Positions 8,427 to 21,390 of a stretch of 64,000 bases of DNA are shown here, piece after piece; within the stretch, counting starts at the first letter, position 1, and each line of letters begins with the position of its first letter. Both the position numbers and the translations under genes were made by a program. Under the pieces are notes generated by a model, which was not told the origin of the DNA, did no database searches, and saw only the letters and a list, made by a program, of their open reading frames with translations. This stretch comes from Lysinibacillus sp. ZYM-1 (lineage in GTDB: Bacteria; Bacillota; Bacilli; Bacillales_A; Planococcaceae), in the NCBI RefSeq assembly GCF_001308875.1, contig NZ_KQ465122.1, positions 40,025-104,024 of the forward strand. Reading direction: 5' to 3'.

Positions 8427-9176
8427 CTATAGCTGATAGAAAGTTTTTGTATTCTGCGTAATAATTTGAGCCGCTTCCTGTATGGACAACCCCTTAATGG
8501 ACGCAATCACCTCAAGCGTCGAATGCATCATCCACGGAGACGTACGTTTATTTGTAAAAGGTCCTTCAAACGGCCACGGACCATCTGTTTCTACCATCAT
8601 CAGTTCGATTGGGTAAACTTGAATTAACTGCTGAATCTCCTCTTCATACAAAGCATCAGGTGTTATGGAGATAAAATAACCTTGCTGGATCATGCGTTTC
8701 ACAACGGTCACATCCCCTTTAAACCAATGAAAATGAGCCTGACGATGCCGATGCTTTTCAAGCAAATCGCATACGATGGTAGCGTCCTCATACACAGCAT
8801 GCAAAACAATCGGTTTCTTAAGTTCTTTCGCCAATACGATAAAACGTTCTAATAAAGCCTCATATGGACGAACATCTAAGGCTTGTTCTTGCCTTAAATA
8901 ATAAGGTAAACCAACCTCACCTACCGCCACCATGTCATCTTTATGAGAACGAATCCAATCAAATAAAGCATTTTCTTCGATTTGACTTGGTAAAGGTTGT
9001 TCAGGATGGAAACCAAAAGCTGCCTTCACTTTTGGATAGGTCTTCGCTATATCCAATGTTCTTTGACAAGAGGACAGCTGCATGCTCACCGCAATCAATG
9101 TCTCCACTTCTTCCAATAAAGACGGTATCTCTCCATCCTTATACTGATCTAAATGGATATGAGCATCAATCAACAT
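8427..9176 (-). CDS. TatD-family metal-dependent hydrolase, last gene of the thiamine uptake operon
   Basis: 249 residues with the TatD/amidohydrolase TIM-barrel signs: HIH near the N-terminus (His6, His8 in IDAHIHLDQ), a metal-bridging glutamate in GEVGLPYY, HA in IVLHAVYEDA, a further metal-site histidine in FHWFKGDV and the C-terminal aspartate in VETDGPWPF. Classic TatD proteins are 3'-5' DNA exonucleases, but the family also holds hydrolases of small substrates. The ATG lies 10 bp inside the end of thiZ, so it is co-translated with the thiamine genes and under the TPP riboswitch. That context suggests a role in pyrimidine precursor processing; this is inference. Confidence 0.85.
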   Translation of the reverse strand: MLIDAHIHLDQYKDGEIPSLLEEVETLIAVSMQLSSCQRTLDIAKTYPKVKAAFGFHPEQPLPSQIEENALFDWIRSHKDDMVAVGEVGLPYYLRQEQALDVRPYEALLERFIVLAKELKKPIVLHAVYEDATIVCDLLEKHRHRQAHFHWFKGDVTVVKRMIQQGYFISITPDALYEEEIQQLIQVYPIELMMVETDGPWPFEGPFTNKRTSPWMMHSTLEVIASIKGLSIQEAAQIITQNTKTFYQL

Positions 9177-9915
9177 ACATATCCCCCTTTTCTTCCTGTA
9201 AATACTTAAATAACTGTTGTTTCAAGGCTGTGAATGTGGCCGAATGACGAATTTCCTCTTTACGTGGTCGCTCAAACGGCACAATGATTTCTTTTTTCAC
9301 AGTTGCAGGGCGTTTCGATAAAACAAGTATACGATCCGCTAAAAAGAGTGCTTCTTCAATACTATGTGTGACAAATAAAATGGATTTTCGATACTCCTCC
9401 CAAATGGATAAAAGCCATGCCTGCATTTCCAGTCTTGTAAATTCATCCAGCGCAGAAAATGGTTCATCCAGACATAAAATGGGCTTGTCGCTGACAATGG
9501 CACGAATAAATGATACTCGCTGCTGCATCCCACCGGATAGCTCATTTGGATAGACCTGCATAAAGGATGCAAGCCCAACCTTCTCTAACCACCCCTTCGC
9601 ACGTTCAAAGTTAGGTTTTTGCTGTAATTCCTCCACAATCGTCACATTCTCGATAACGGTACGCCATGGCAGTAAACAAGGCTGCTGTGGCATATAGCCA
9701 ATCGTTCCTCTTTTTTGCTGAATATCCTCCCCATTTAATAATATGGCCCCTTGATCAATCGACGAGACGCCACCAATTAATTGAAAAAGGGTGCTCTTCC
9801 CACTGCCGGATGGGCCCACTATGGCCACAAACTCCCCATCTTTGACATCAAAGGATAAATTGTCCAGTACCTGTAAACTGTCAAAGGACTTAGCGATGTT
9901 TTGAATGCTGAGCAT
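9166..9915 (-). CDS. thiZ: ABC transporter ATPase for thiamine precursor (ThiZ)
   Basis: 249 residues. Walker A is GPSGSGKSTLF (about residues 34-44), the Q-loop is MPQQPCLLPWRT, the signature is ELSGGMQQRVSFIRAI and Walker B is ILCLDEPFSALD, with the switch His in VTHSIEEALF. It belongs to the nitrate/taurine/thiamine-precursor group, whose partner binding proteins are of NMT1/THI5 type, as here. It overlaps thiX by 26 bp upstream and the TatD-like gene by 11 bp downstream. It energises import of a hydroxymethylpyrimidine-type precursor in the known ThiXYZ system. Confidence 0.9.
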   Translation of the reverse strand: MLSIQNIAKSFDSLQVLDNLSFDVKDGEFVAIVGPSGSGKSTLFQLIGGVSSIDQGAILLNGEDIQQKRGTIGYMPQQPCLLPWRTVIENVTIVEELQQKPNFERAKGWLEKVGLASFMQVYPNELSGGMQQRVSFIRAIVSDKPILCLDEPFSALDEFTRLEMQAWLLSIWEEYRKSILFVTHSIEEALFLADRILVLSKRPATVKKEIIVPFERPRKEEIRHSATFTALKQQLFKYLQEEKGDMYVD

Positions 9916-10660
9916 AACCTCTCCCCTTTACCGTAAATTTTTCAATCAAGCGAATACTACTAAACAACAATAAGCTTAACAAGACAATCGCAAAAATTGC
10001 TACAAACACTCGATCCGTACGGAAGGAAGATTGTGCTAAAGTCATGTAAACACCTATTCCCTTTTTGGCACCAAGCCATTCTGCAATAACAGCGCCCATT
10101 ACGCTGTAGGTAGCAGCAATTTTTACACCTGAGAAAATAGCTGGATAGGCATGTGGCCATTCTAGCTTCCAAAACGTTTGTGCCTTTGTTGCACCAATCA
10201 TTTCAAAATAATGCTTTAGCTCGGGTGCTGTTTGACGAAAGCCGTCCATTGCCGCAATGACGATGGGGAAAAAGCACACTAGACAAATAATGATAAGCTT
10301 TGGTAATAAGCCAAAGCCAAACCAAATAATTAGCAGCGGTGCTAATACAAGAATCGGAATATTTTGCGACATAATTAGAATCGGATAAAACAACTCCCGA
10401 ATGAATGTAAAACGATGCAAAACAATCGCCATCGATAGACCACAACCAACCCCAATGGCAAGTCCTAGCAAAGCTAACTGCACTGTAGCTAGGGCATGTG
10501 GCAAGAATGTCTGATAAGATTGTAAGCCTTCTACTAAAATAATGCTTGGTGCTGGTAGGAGCCAAGGAGGAACATCCGCTATATGCACAACAAGCTCCCA
10601 TATGAATAAGAGGAAGGCGATAAAAATTATCGTCCTTCCCTTTTGTAATGCGCGTTTCAT
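9890..10660 (-). CDS. thiX: ABC transporter permease for thiamine precursor (ThiX)
   Basis: 256 residues with about six membrane helices. The coupling-helix segment lies near AMDGFRQTAPELKHYFEMIGATKAQTFWKLEWPHAYPAIFSGVKIAATYSV in the binding-protein-dependent permease family (only short pieces quoted by position: residues ~139-190). The start ATG overlaps the stop of the thiamine-binding protein gene by 4 bp (ATGA). It belongs with ThiY and ThiZ in one membrane complex. Length and topology are normal. Confidence 0.9.
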   Translation of the reverse strand: MKRALQKGRTIIFIAFLLFIWELVVHIADVPPWLLPAPSIILVEGLQSYQTFLPHALATVQLALLGLAIGVGCGLSMAIVLHRFTFIRELFYPILIMSQNIPILVLAPLLIIWFGFGLLPKLIIICLVCFFPIVIAAMDGFRQTAPELKHYFEMIGATKAQTFWKLEWPHAYPAIFSGVKIAATYSVMGAVIAEWLGAKKGIGVYMTLAQSSFRTDRVFVAIFAIVLLSLLLFSSIRLIEKFTVKGRGYAQHSKHR

Positions 10661-10950
10661 GATTGATATTTCTCCGTTAAAGTATCCATCGTAATGCCTT
10701 TAGGTTGATATAAAATTTTCACTTGTGTAATGACATTAATGGCACCCATCTCGATCATCTTGACATTCATTTTTTCAATGATTTGAAGCAGCATTGTGAG
10801 CTCACCTTCCATCGTCGTTTCAAGTGGATGCACCTCATATTTCACACCAGATGCATCAATGACAGAAATTGCCGCATCAACATAAGGAATTACATCCTCA
10901 TATTTTTCTGTTTTCGGAATGATTTGGACACTGACTAATGAATTTGCCAT
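10657..10950 (-). CDS. Thiamine-binding protein, MTH1187/YqgV (DUF77) family
   Basis: A 97-residue cytoplasmic ferredoxin-fold protein. The start is ATG at 10950 (ANSLVSVQIIPK), with AAGGAGG 9 bases upstream; longer frames reach back into thiY and lack a ribosome site. The pattern VSVQIIPKT...YVDAAISVIDASGVKYEVHPLETTMEG is the MTH1187-type signature; these small proteins bind thiamine or related ligands. It starts 1 bp after the thiY stop and overlaps thiX. Its place inside a thiamine precursor importer operon fits a sensing or buffering role, not yet shown. Confidence 0.85.
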   Translation of the reverse strand: MANSLVSVQIIPKTEKYEDVIPYVDAAISVIDASGVKYEVHPLETTMEGELTMLLQIIEKMNVKMIEMGAINVITQVKILYQPKGITMDTLTEKYQS

Positions 10951-10951
10951 T

Positions 10952-11947
10952 TTAATTGGCCTCCTTTTTCGGTAAGTAATCATTTGTAAAGGCCTGTTTA
11001 GCATCAAATTCGCCCTCTAATACCTTGTTGCTAGACATCCACTTTGCATAGTTTTCCCACACAGAAAGTTTTTGCTCTCCCCATTGTTTAGCATCATCCT
11101 GATACTTATCTGCCAACCACTCTTGACTTTTATGCACTAACTCTTTATCTAAATCTGGAGCAGCTTCGATTAGAATATCAGCCGCTTCACTCGGGTTATT
11201 TATTGCATATTCATAGCCCTTCGATGTAGCTGCAACAAAGGCTTTGACTACGTCTGGATTATTTTGAATCATTTTTTCATTCGTTGCTAGAAGCGGTGTA
11301 TAGTAATCTAACTGATCACTGTAGTCCGTTAAATACAGCATATTAACCTTTTCTCCACGAAGCTCTGCCTCAATACCTGTCCATGCATAATAAATCCAAG
11401 CAAAGTCGATATCCTTTTTCATCATCGTGAAGAAATCTAAATCCCCTGCATTAACGATATCTAATTTATTGATATCGGCATTTTCAGTTTGCATTAATGA
11501 TTGTAATACGGCTTGTTCAAGCGGCGCTCCCCAACCACCATAAGTTTTTCCTTCAAAATCTTTTGGTGATGTAATGCCTTTTGCAGCAATAGAAGCAAAG
11601 CCAGATGTATTATGCTGAATAATAGCCGCGATAGAGACCAGCGGCACATCTTGTACACGCGCCTGTGTAATGCCTTCCTGATAGCTCACGCCAAACTCTG
11701 CCTTTCCAGAAGCAACAAGCTGATCTGCGCCCGCCTCACCAGGCATAATAATATCAACATCTAAGCCCTGTTCCTCAAAATAACCGAGTTTTTTTGCGAC
11801 ATACAGTCCTGTATGATTCGTATTCGGTGTCCAATCCAGTACCACAGACACCTTTTTCAGCTTGTCAGTTGACTGCTTGTCCTCCTTGTCACTACAGCCC
11901 ACTAAAGTCAAAAGTGCTGCCAATAGAATAAATAACCATTTTTTCAT
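10952..11947 (-). CDS. thiY: Thiamine-precursor binding lipoprotein (ThiY, NMT1/THI5-like)
   Basis: 331 residues. A lipoprotein signal ends at LTLVGC (Cys18), followed by an NMT1/THI5-like periplasmic-binding fold: VVLDWTPNTNHTGLYVAKKLGYF and GEAGADQLVASGKAEFGVSY are typical. In known ThiY proteins the ligand is N-formyl-4-amino-5-aminomethyl-2-methylpyrimidine, a thiamine breakdown product. It is the first gene of the operon thiY / MTH1187-type / thiX / thiZ / TatD-like. The ribosome site is CTGGGAGGA before ATG. A TPP riboswitch and terminator lie 100-260 bp upstream. Confidence 0.92.
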   Translation of the reverse strand: MKKWLFILLAALLTLVGCSDKEDKQSTDKLKKVSVVLDWTPNTNHTGLYVAKKLGYFEEQGLDVDIIMPGEAGADQLVASGKAEFGVSYQEGITQARVQDVPLVSIAAIIQHNTSGFASIAAKGITSPKDFEGKTYGGWGAPLEQAVLQSLMQTENADINKLDIVNAGDLDFFTMMKKDIDFAWIYYAWTGIEAELRGEKVNMLYLTDYSDQLDYYTPLLATNEKMIQNNPDVVKAFVAATSKGYEYAINNPSEAADILIEAAPDLDKELVHKSQEWLADKYQDDAKQWGEQKLSVWENYAKWMSSNKVLEGEFDAKQAFTNDYLPKKEAN

Positions 11948-12045
11948 GCTAGGTCCTCCCAGTTTGTAATATGAAAGTGTTCATGAATGAATGTCGTCAC
12001 CAGAAGAAAGCGTAATATACAGTTGATAAGATAGTGCTTGGAAAA

Positions 12046-12075
12046 CAAAAAAACGCCTAGGATTCCTCCCAGACG
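12046..12075 (-). terminator. Leader terminator of the thiamine operon
   Basis: On the minus strand CGTCTGGGA-GGAA-TCCTAGGCG (two G-U pairs) is followed by TTTTTTTG. It lies between the TPP aptamer and thiY, as expected for riboswitch control by premature termination. Confidence 0.85.
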
Positions 12076-12115
12076 TATTGCAATCAATCTCCAAAAACTT
12101 TTGCTTTTTTGAATA

Positions 12116-12207
12116 GATGTTCCCTACGCTGGTACGAGCCAAATCAGGTTCAAAGGGTCAGTGTCTATCGGACACAATCTCAGCTAGCCATTACTAGCCC
12201 CCCTACA
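12116..12207 (-). promoter_or_regulatory. TPP riboswitch (THI element)
   Basis: The minus strand carries the conserved aptamer pieces in order: GGGG start, CTGAGA (12178-12183), ACCCTTTGAACCTGAT (12143-12158), TACCAGCGTAGGGA at the 3' end (12119-12132). TPP binding is expected to favour the downstream terminator and shut the thiYXZ operon when thiamine is plentiful. Confidence 0.95.
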
Positions 12208-12302
12208 TTCTTTCGCTATGAACTTTTCGATGATTATTATACCCATAGTTGATGTAAATTGACAAGGTGCTATTTTCGGATAGTCGTTCCACTCAAATAA
12301 AT

Positions 12303-12329
12303 AGCCCAGTCTCTTAAGAGAGCTGGGCA
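12303..12329 (-). terminator. Terminator of parE-parC
   Basis: GCCCAGCTCTCTTAAGAGACTGGGC on the minus strand forms a stem with one mismatched position; TATTTATTT follows. It lies just behind the parC stop. Confidence 0.75.
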
Positions 12330-12334
12330 TGATT

Positions 12335-17289
<4,955 letters not shown>

Positions 17290-17892
17290 ATGATCAATGG
17301 ACTTATTATTTTATGTGCGTATCTAATCGGCTCTATACCTTCAGGGCTTTGGATAGGTAAAGTTTTTTATAATACCGATATTCGTGAACACGGAAGCGGT
17401 AATCTAGGGGCAACCAATACGTTCCGCACGTTAGGAAAAAAAGCAGGTATTGTTGTGACCGTGATGGATGTTTTAAAAGGTACTGCCGCTGTCTTACTGG
17501 TGGCACTTCCAGTATTCTCAGACAGTTCTATACATTCCTTATTACTAGGTCTTGTTGCTGTTATCGGCCATATGTTTCCAATCTTCGCCAATTTTCGTGG
17601 TGGGAAAGCAGTTGCCACATCAGCAGGTGTGTTATTAGGGTATTCATGGCCATTGTTTGTCTTACTCCTTATTGCTTTTATTGTGACATTGAAAATCACA
17701 AAAATCGTCAGCTTAACATCTATGATAGCCGCTTTAGTAGCACTTATTTATTCTATCGTTTATTATTTTGTTACAGGTGACTTTGCATTAAGCATCTTGG
17801 TAGCCTTATTATTTACCTTTATTATCTATCGTCACCGTGCCAATATTACACGTATTAAAGACGGCACCGAGCCAAAGGTAAAATGGCTTTAA
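17290..17892 (+). CDS. plsY: Glycerol-3-phosphate acyltransferase PlsY
   Basis: 200 residues, about seven membrane helices. PlsY transfers the acyl group from acyl-phosphate to glycerol-3-phosphate, the first step of phospholipid synthesis. The three known motifs are visible: [12 protein letters not shown] near residue 35, [15 protein letters not shown] near residue 105 (phosphate site), and [15 protein letters not shown] at the C-terminus. The start is ATG 17290, because GAAAGGAG lies 7 bases before it; the longer frame places that site inside the coding region. It is divergent from parE and followed 19 bp later by the yneR-like gene. Confidence 0.95.
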   Translation: MINGLIILCAYLIGSIPSGLWIGKVFYNTDIREHGSGNLGATNTFRTLGKKAGIVVTVMDVLKGTAAVLLVALPVFSDSSIHSLLLGLVAVIGHMFPIFANFRGGKAVATSAGVLLGYSWPLFVLLLIAFIVTLKITKIVSLTSMIAALVALIYSIVYYFVTGDFALSILVALLFTFIIYRHRANITRIKDGTEPKVKWL

Positions 17893-17911
17893 GAAGAGAG
17901 GAGCATTCGCT

Positions 17912-18202
17912 ATGAAAATTGCACTGACAGATGAAGCCTTACAATGGTTCAAACATGAGATGGAAGTAGAACCAGGTGACACTATTCGCTTTTATGCACG
18001 CTATGGTGGCTCTAGTCCTTTTCACGAAGGCTTTTCACTTGGCATGACACGAGAAGAGCCCATTGCCATTGGGGTAGAAACAGTCATTGATGGCATAACC
18101 TATTACATCGATGAAAAAGATCTATGGTTCTTTAACGATCACAATTTACACGTGGACGTGGATGCTAGTCAAGATGAATTACAATACGAGTATCGTACAT
18201 AA
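17912..18202 (+). CDS. HesB/YneR-like protein without cysteines
   Basis: A 96-residue protein of the HesB/IscA-like fold, resembling Bacillus YneR: MKIALTDEALQWFKHEM at the N-terminus and RFYARYGGSSPFHEGFSLG in the middle. True IscA proteins bind iron-sulfur clusters with three cysteines; this protein has no cysteine at all, so it cannot do so in that way. Function unknown. The ribosome site is AGAGAGGAG. It lies 19 bp behind plsY and is closed by a terminator; in B. subtilis the two genes are also neighbours. Confidence 0.85.
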   Translation: MKIALTDEALQWFKHEMEVEPGDTIRFYARYGGSSPFHEGFSLGMTREEPIAIGVETVIDGITYYIDEKDLWFFNDHNLHVDVDASQDELQYEYRT

Positions 18203-18204
18203 AG

Positions 18205-18248
18205 CAGTATTTTCCTTTCAGTTTCTGAAAGGAAATACTGTTTTTTTA
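18205..18248 (+). terminator. Terminator of the plsY-yneR unit
   Basis: CAGTATTTTCCTTTCAG / CTGAAAGGAAATACTG with one bulged T, then TTTTTTT. Confidence 0.9.
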
Positions 18249-18282
18249 TTTAGAAAATAGCTAGAATTTCATTTCCTTTTTC

Positions 18283-18312
18283 GTTTATCTCCTCACAAAG
18301 TTGTCCATTCTA
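18283..18312 (+). promoter_or_regulatory. Candidate sigma-G promoter of the germination operon
   Basis: GTTTA (18283-18287), an 18-base spacer and CATTCTA (18306-18312) fit the forespore sigma-G pattern (GHATR, N18, CATNHTA) with one mismatch in the -35 part. It lies about 35 bp before the gerA-type start. ger operons are known to be sigma-G dependent. Confidence 0.55.
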
Positions 18313-18346
18313 TAGATAATGAACACCCATTTGAGGAGGAAAACAC

Positions 18347-19891
18347 ATGTCCATATCTAACAATATCGATCCCTCCCCATCCCTTACAACGGACGATTTA
18401 CTAAATACTTCCCTTGCCAAAAATATAAAAGTCATTCAAAACACACTTGGTCATAGCAATGATATTATCATACGTGAAATTACGATTGGTGAAGCTGAAC
18501 CTCATCGGCTTGCCATTATTTCGATTGATGGCTTATCCGATAAAACAACGATTTCGGATTCTGTTATTGGTAAACTAATGGCCAATATTGAGGAAGAACA
18601 AGAGATTGAAATTACAACCATCAATCAATATGTGCGAAGTTCCTATTTAACTGTTGGTGATGTGATGAATATCGAGCATTTTACCCCACTTTATCATGCC
18701 ATACTTAATGGTGAAACTGTCATTTTATTAGACGGCTTTGCGGAAGGCATTGTGACAAGCACGAAAAGTGCTAAGGACAGAGCTGTGGCAGAGCCATCGA
18801 CCGAATCCGTTATTAGAGGACCTCGGGAGTCCTTTACTGAAACGTTGCGTACAAATACGGCGCTCATTCGCCGCAAAATAAAAAGTCCAAATCTTTGGAT
18901 TAAGTCACGTGTCATTGGAGAGGTGACGCAAACAGATGTCGCTGTGATGTATATAAATGGTATCGCCAGTGACAAAATTGTAGCCGAGGTGTTAGCGCGG
19001 TTAGATCGAATTAATATCGATGGCATCTTGGAAAGTGGGTATATTGAGGATTTTATTCAAGACTCTAAAAATTCCATGTTTCCAACTATTTATAACTCCG
19101 AACGTCCAGATGTTATTGCTGGTGAATTATTAGATGGTAAAGTGGCGATTCTAGTAGATGGTACCCCCTTTGTCTTAGTGGTGCCTGCATTGTTTACATC
19201 CTTTTTACAATCAGCAGAAGACTACTATCAGCATTGGATCATTAGTTCCCTTATTCGTATCTTACGTTTCTTTGGTATTAGTTTGGCATTGGTAGCACCT
19301 TCGCTCTATGTTGCCATTACTACGTTTCATCAAGAAATGCTGCCAACGCCTATGCTCATTAGTATTGCTTCACAACGAGAAGGCGTGCCCTTCCCTGCTG
19401 TAGTCGAAGCACTTATTATGGAGCTTGCCTTTGAGATACTACGAGAGGCAGGGCTTCGAATGCCCAGAACAATCGGTCCTGCAGTGTCCATCGTGGGTAC
19501 GCTAGTAATTGGCCAGGCGGCGGTAGATGCCGGTGTTGTCTCGGCTGTTATGGTTATTATCGTAGCATTAACAGCCATTTGTAGCTTTTTATTCCCTGCC
19601 TATGGTTTGTCGAATACGATTCGTGTACTTCGCTTTCCATTAATGATTTTCGCTGCCATGTTTGGTCTATTTGGCGTTATGTTTGGCATTATAATAATTA
19701 TTCTTCATTTATGCAGCATTCGTTCATTTGGTGTACCGTATTTAAGCCCATTCGCGCCATTCATTATACAGGATCAAAAAGATGCTTTTTTATTGCTCCC
19801 TCGTAGAGGTTTATTAAAACGTCCTCGTTTGGTCAATCAGAAAAACGTTGTCAGAGGGCATAAATATGTTGTAAGAACAGGCAGGAAATAA
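18347..19891 (+). CDS. Germinant receptor A subunit (GerA/GerKA family)
   Basis: 514 residues, inner spore membrane. A large hydrophilic N-terminal domain (to about residue 280) ends near YYQHWIISSLIRILRF; four or five helices follow to about residue 450, including the conserved PSLYVAITTFHQEMLPTPMLIS-type stretch (residues ~325-347) and the EALIMELAFEILREAG segment. The C-terminal tail is hydrophilic and basic. The ribosome site is GAGGAGGA. It is the first gene of a four-gene A-C-D-B receptor operon, so it should help sense a nutrient germinant. Which amino acid or sugar is sensed cannot be read from the sequence. Confidence 0.93.
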   Translation: MSISNNIDPSPSLTTDDLLNTSLAKNIKVIQNTLGHSNDIIIREITIGEAEPHRLAIISIDGLSDKTTISDSVIGKLMANIEEEQEIEITTINQYVRSSYLTVGDVMNIEHFTPLYHAILNGETVILLDGFAEGIVTSTKSAKDRAVAEPSTESVIRGPRESFTETLRTNTALIRRKIKSPNLWIKSRVIGEVTQTDVAVMYINGIASDKIVAEVLARLDRINIDGILESGYIEDFIQDSKNSMFPTIYNSERPDVIAGELLDGKVAILVDGTPFVLVVPALFTSFLQSAEDYYQHWIISSLIRILRFFGISLALVAPSLYVAITTFHQEMLPTPMLISIASQREGVPFPAVVEALIMELAFEILREAGLRMPRTIGPAVSIVGTLVIGQAAVDAGVVSAVMVIIVALTAICSFLFPAYGLSNTIRVLRFPLMIFAAMFGLFGVMFGIIIIILHLCSIRSFGVPYLSPFAPFIIQDQKDAFLLLPRRGLLKRPRLVNQKNVVRGHKYVVRTGRK

Positions 19892-19918
19892 AACTACTAA
19901 ACAAATGAGGAATGGAAT

Positions 19919-21118
19919 ATGGCAAAAGTAAAAGCAATTTGCTTCCTATGCATCCTCACTTTACTGTTAAGTGGTTGCTGGAGTAAGCGTGAATTAAATG
20001 AATTAGCCATCGTTGTAGCGCTTGGTATAGACAAAGTAGAAGATGAGTTTGAGATTACCGTTCAAATCGTTGATCCTAGTGAGGTTTCAATGCGTCAAGC
20101 TTCCACTCAGCGCTCCCCAGTTATCAGCTATCATTCGAGAGGGGAGACGATTTTTGAGGCCATTCGCAAAATGACGAACCTTGCTGCACGGAAACCATAT
20201 TTTGCCCATCTACAGGTAGTCGTTTTAGGCGAAGACCTCGCTAAGGAAGGAATCAGTGATTCATTAGATTTAATTGTGCGAGATCATGAATTTAGAAAGG
20301 ATTTCGATGTCATTATGTCTCATGAAGCTACAGCTAAGGAAGTGTTAAATGTGCTAACACCCATCGAAAAAGTGCCTGCTAATAAAATCTTAAATTCCCT
20401 TACCGTTTCTGAGAAAGTTTGGGGCTCTACAATAGCTGTTAATATTGACGAATTAGTCTCTACACTTAGCAATAAGGAGAGAGGGGCATTGATTTCTGCG
20501 ATTGAAGTTCATGGTGATAAACGATTAGGGATCGATCAAACGAATGTCCAACGTGTTAAAACACCTGTTTTCTTAAATTATGCCGGATTAGCCGTCTTTA
20601 AAGAAGATAAATTCGTTGGTCTACTTTCGGAGGGAGAAAGTAAAAGTGTTAGCTTCCTTAGCGATAAAATACAAAGTACAATTGAAATCGTCGCCTGTCC
20701 AAAACAAGGTACCCTCTCAACTGAAATTACGAGTTCTACAACAAAGGTAAAAGGTTCGTTTCAAAATGGGAAACCGAAAATTGATGTTCAAATAAACGTG
20801 GAGCAAAATGTGGGAGAGGTCGAATGTGAAATCAATCTATCGAAAAATAAAACGATTGATTATATCAATAAAAAAACAGCACAAGGCATCGAAGAACGTA
20901 TTGAAAAAACATTAGAGAAAATACAGCAACAATACCAAGTGGATGTTTTAGGCTATGGTGATGCCCTACATCGTGCAGATGCAAAACAGTGGAAAAAAAT
21001 CAAAAAGGATTGGGCAACCATCTTTCCTGATCTACCAATCCATGTTCATGTTAAAGTGACAACACAAGGTTTAGGCACAATGCAAAACTCATTATTAAAA
21101 AAGCCAAAGGAGGGATAG
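19919..21118 (+). CDS. Germinant receptor C subunit lipoprotein (Ger(x)C family)
   Basis: 399 residues. Lipoprotein signal peptide with lipobox LLLSGC, followed by the near-invariant GerC start WSKRELNELAIVVALGID. The remainder is the three-domain GerC fold, ending LPIHVHVKVTTQGLGTMQNS. It is anchored on the outer face of the inner spore membrane and is needed for receptor assembly. It lies 27 bp behind the A gene, and the next gene starts 4 bp after its stop. Length is typical for the family. Confidence 0.93.
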   Translation: MAKVKAICFLCILTLLLSGCWSKRELNELAIVVALGIDKVEDEFEITVQIVDPSEVSMRQASTQRSPVISYHSRGETIFEAIRKMTNLAARKPYFAHLQVVVLGEDLAKEGISDSLDLIVRDHEFRKDFDVIMSHEATAKEVLNVLTPIEKVPANKILNSLTVSEKVWGSTIAVNIDELVSTLSNKERGALISAIEVHGDKRLGIDQTNVQRVKTPVFLNYAGLAVFKEDKFVGLLSEGESKSVSFLSDKIQSTIEIVACPKQGTLSTEITSSTTKVKGSFQNGKPKIDVQINVEQNVGEVECEINLSKNKTIDYINKKTAQGIEERIEKTLEKIQQQYQVDVLGYGDALHRADAKQWKKIKKDWATIFPDLPIHVHVKVTTQGLGTMQNSLLKKPKEG

Positions 21119-21122
21119 TGGA

Positions 21123-21356
21123 TTGGTACTAGCAATAGCCATCTTAATCATTTCAATCATCATTGCGTTACTATATATCCCGAAACTCAAAAAGCAACAA
21201 GAGACCAAAACCATTCTTGTTTTTTCAATCCTATTACTAATTGGTACAGCGCTTAATATGGGCATTGCCCTTAAAATAAATATCCCGAGTCCTTTAGATT
21301 TTATAACCTTTATTTTTACGCCGATTAAAGATTTTATCGTTTCACTCACAAAATAG
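21123..21356 (+). CDS. Small two-helix membrane protein, likely germinant receptor D subunit
   Basis: 77 residues, starting with TTG at 21123 behind AAGGAGGGATAG. Two hydrophobic helices (about residues 2-20 and 33-50) are joined by a lysine-rich loop (KLKKQQETK), and a hydrophobic tail follows. Small two-helix D subunits are known in several Bacillus receptor operons and change the germination response. The position between the C and B genes is what identifies this one; sequence alone is not diagnostic. Confidence 0.7.
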   Translation: MVLAIAILIISIIIALLYIPKLKKQQETKTILVFSILLLIGTALNMGIALKINIPSPLDFITFIFTPIKDFIVSLTK

Positions 21357-21390
21357 TAGACACATCGACATGTATTGGAGGGGTAGTTAA

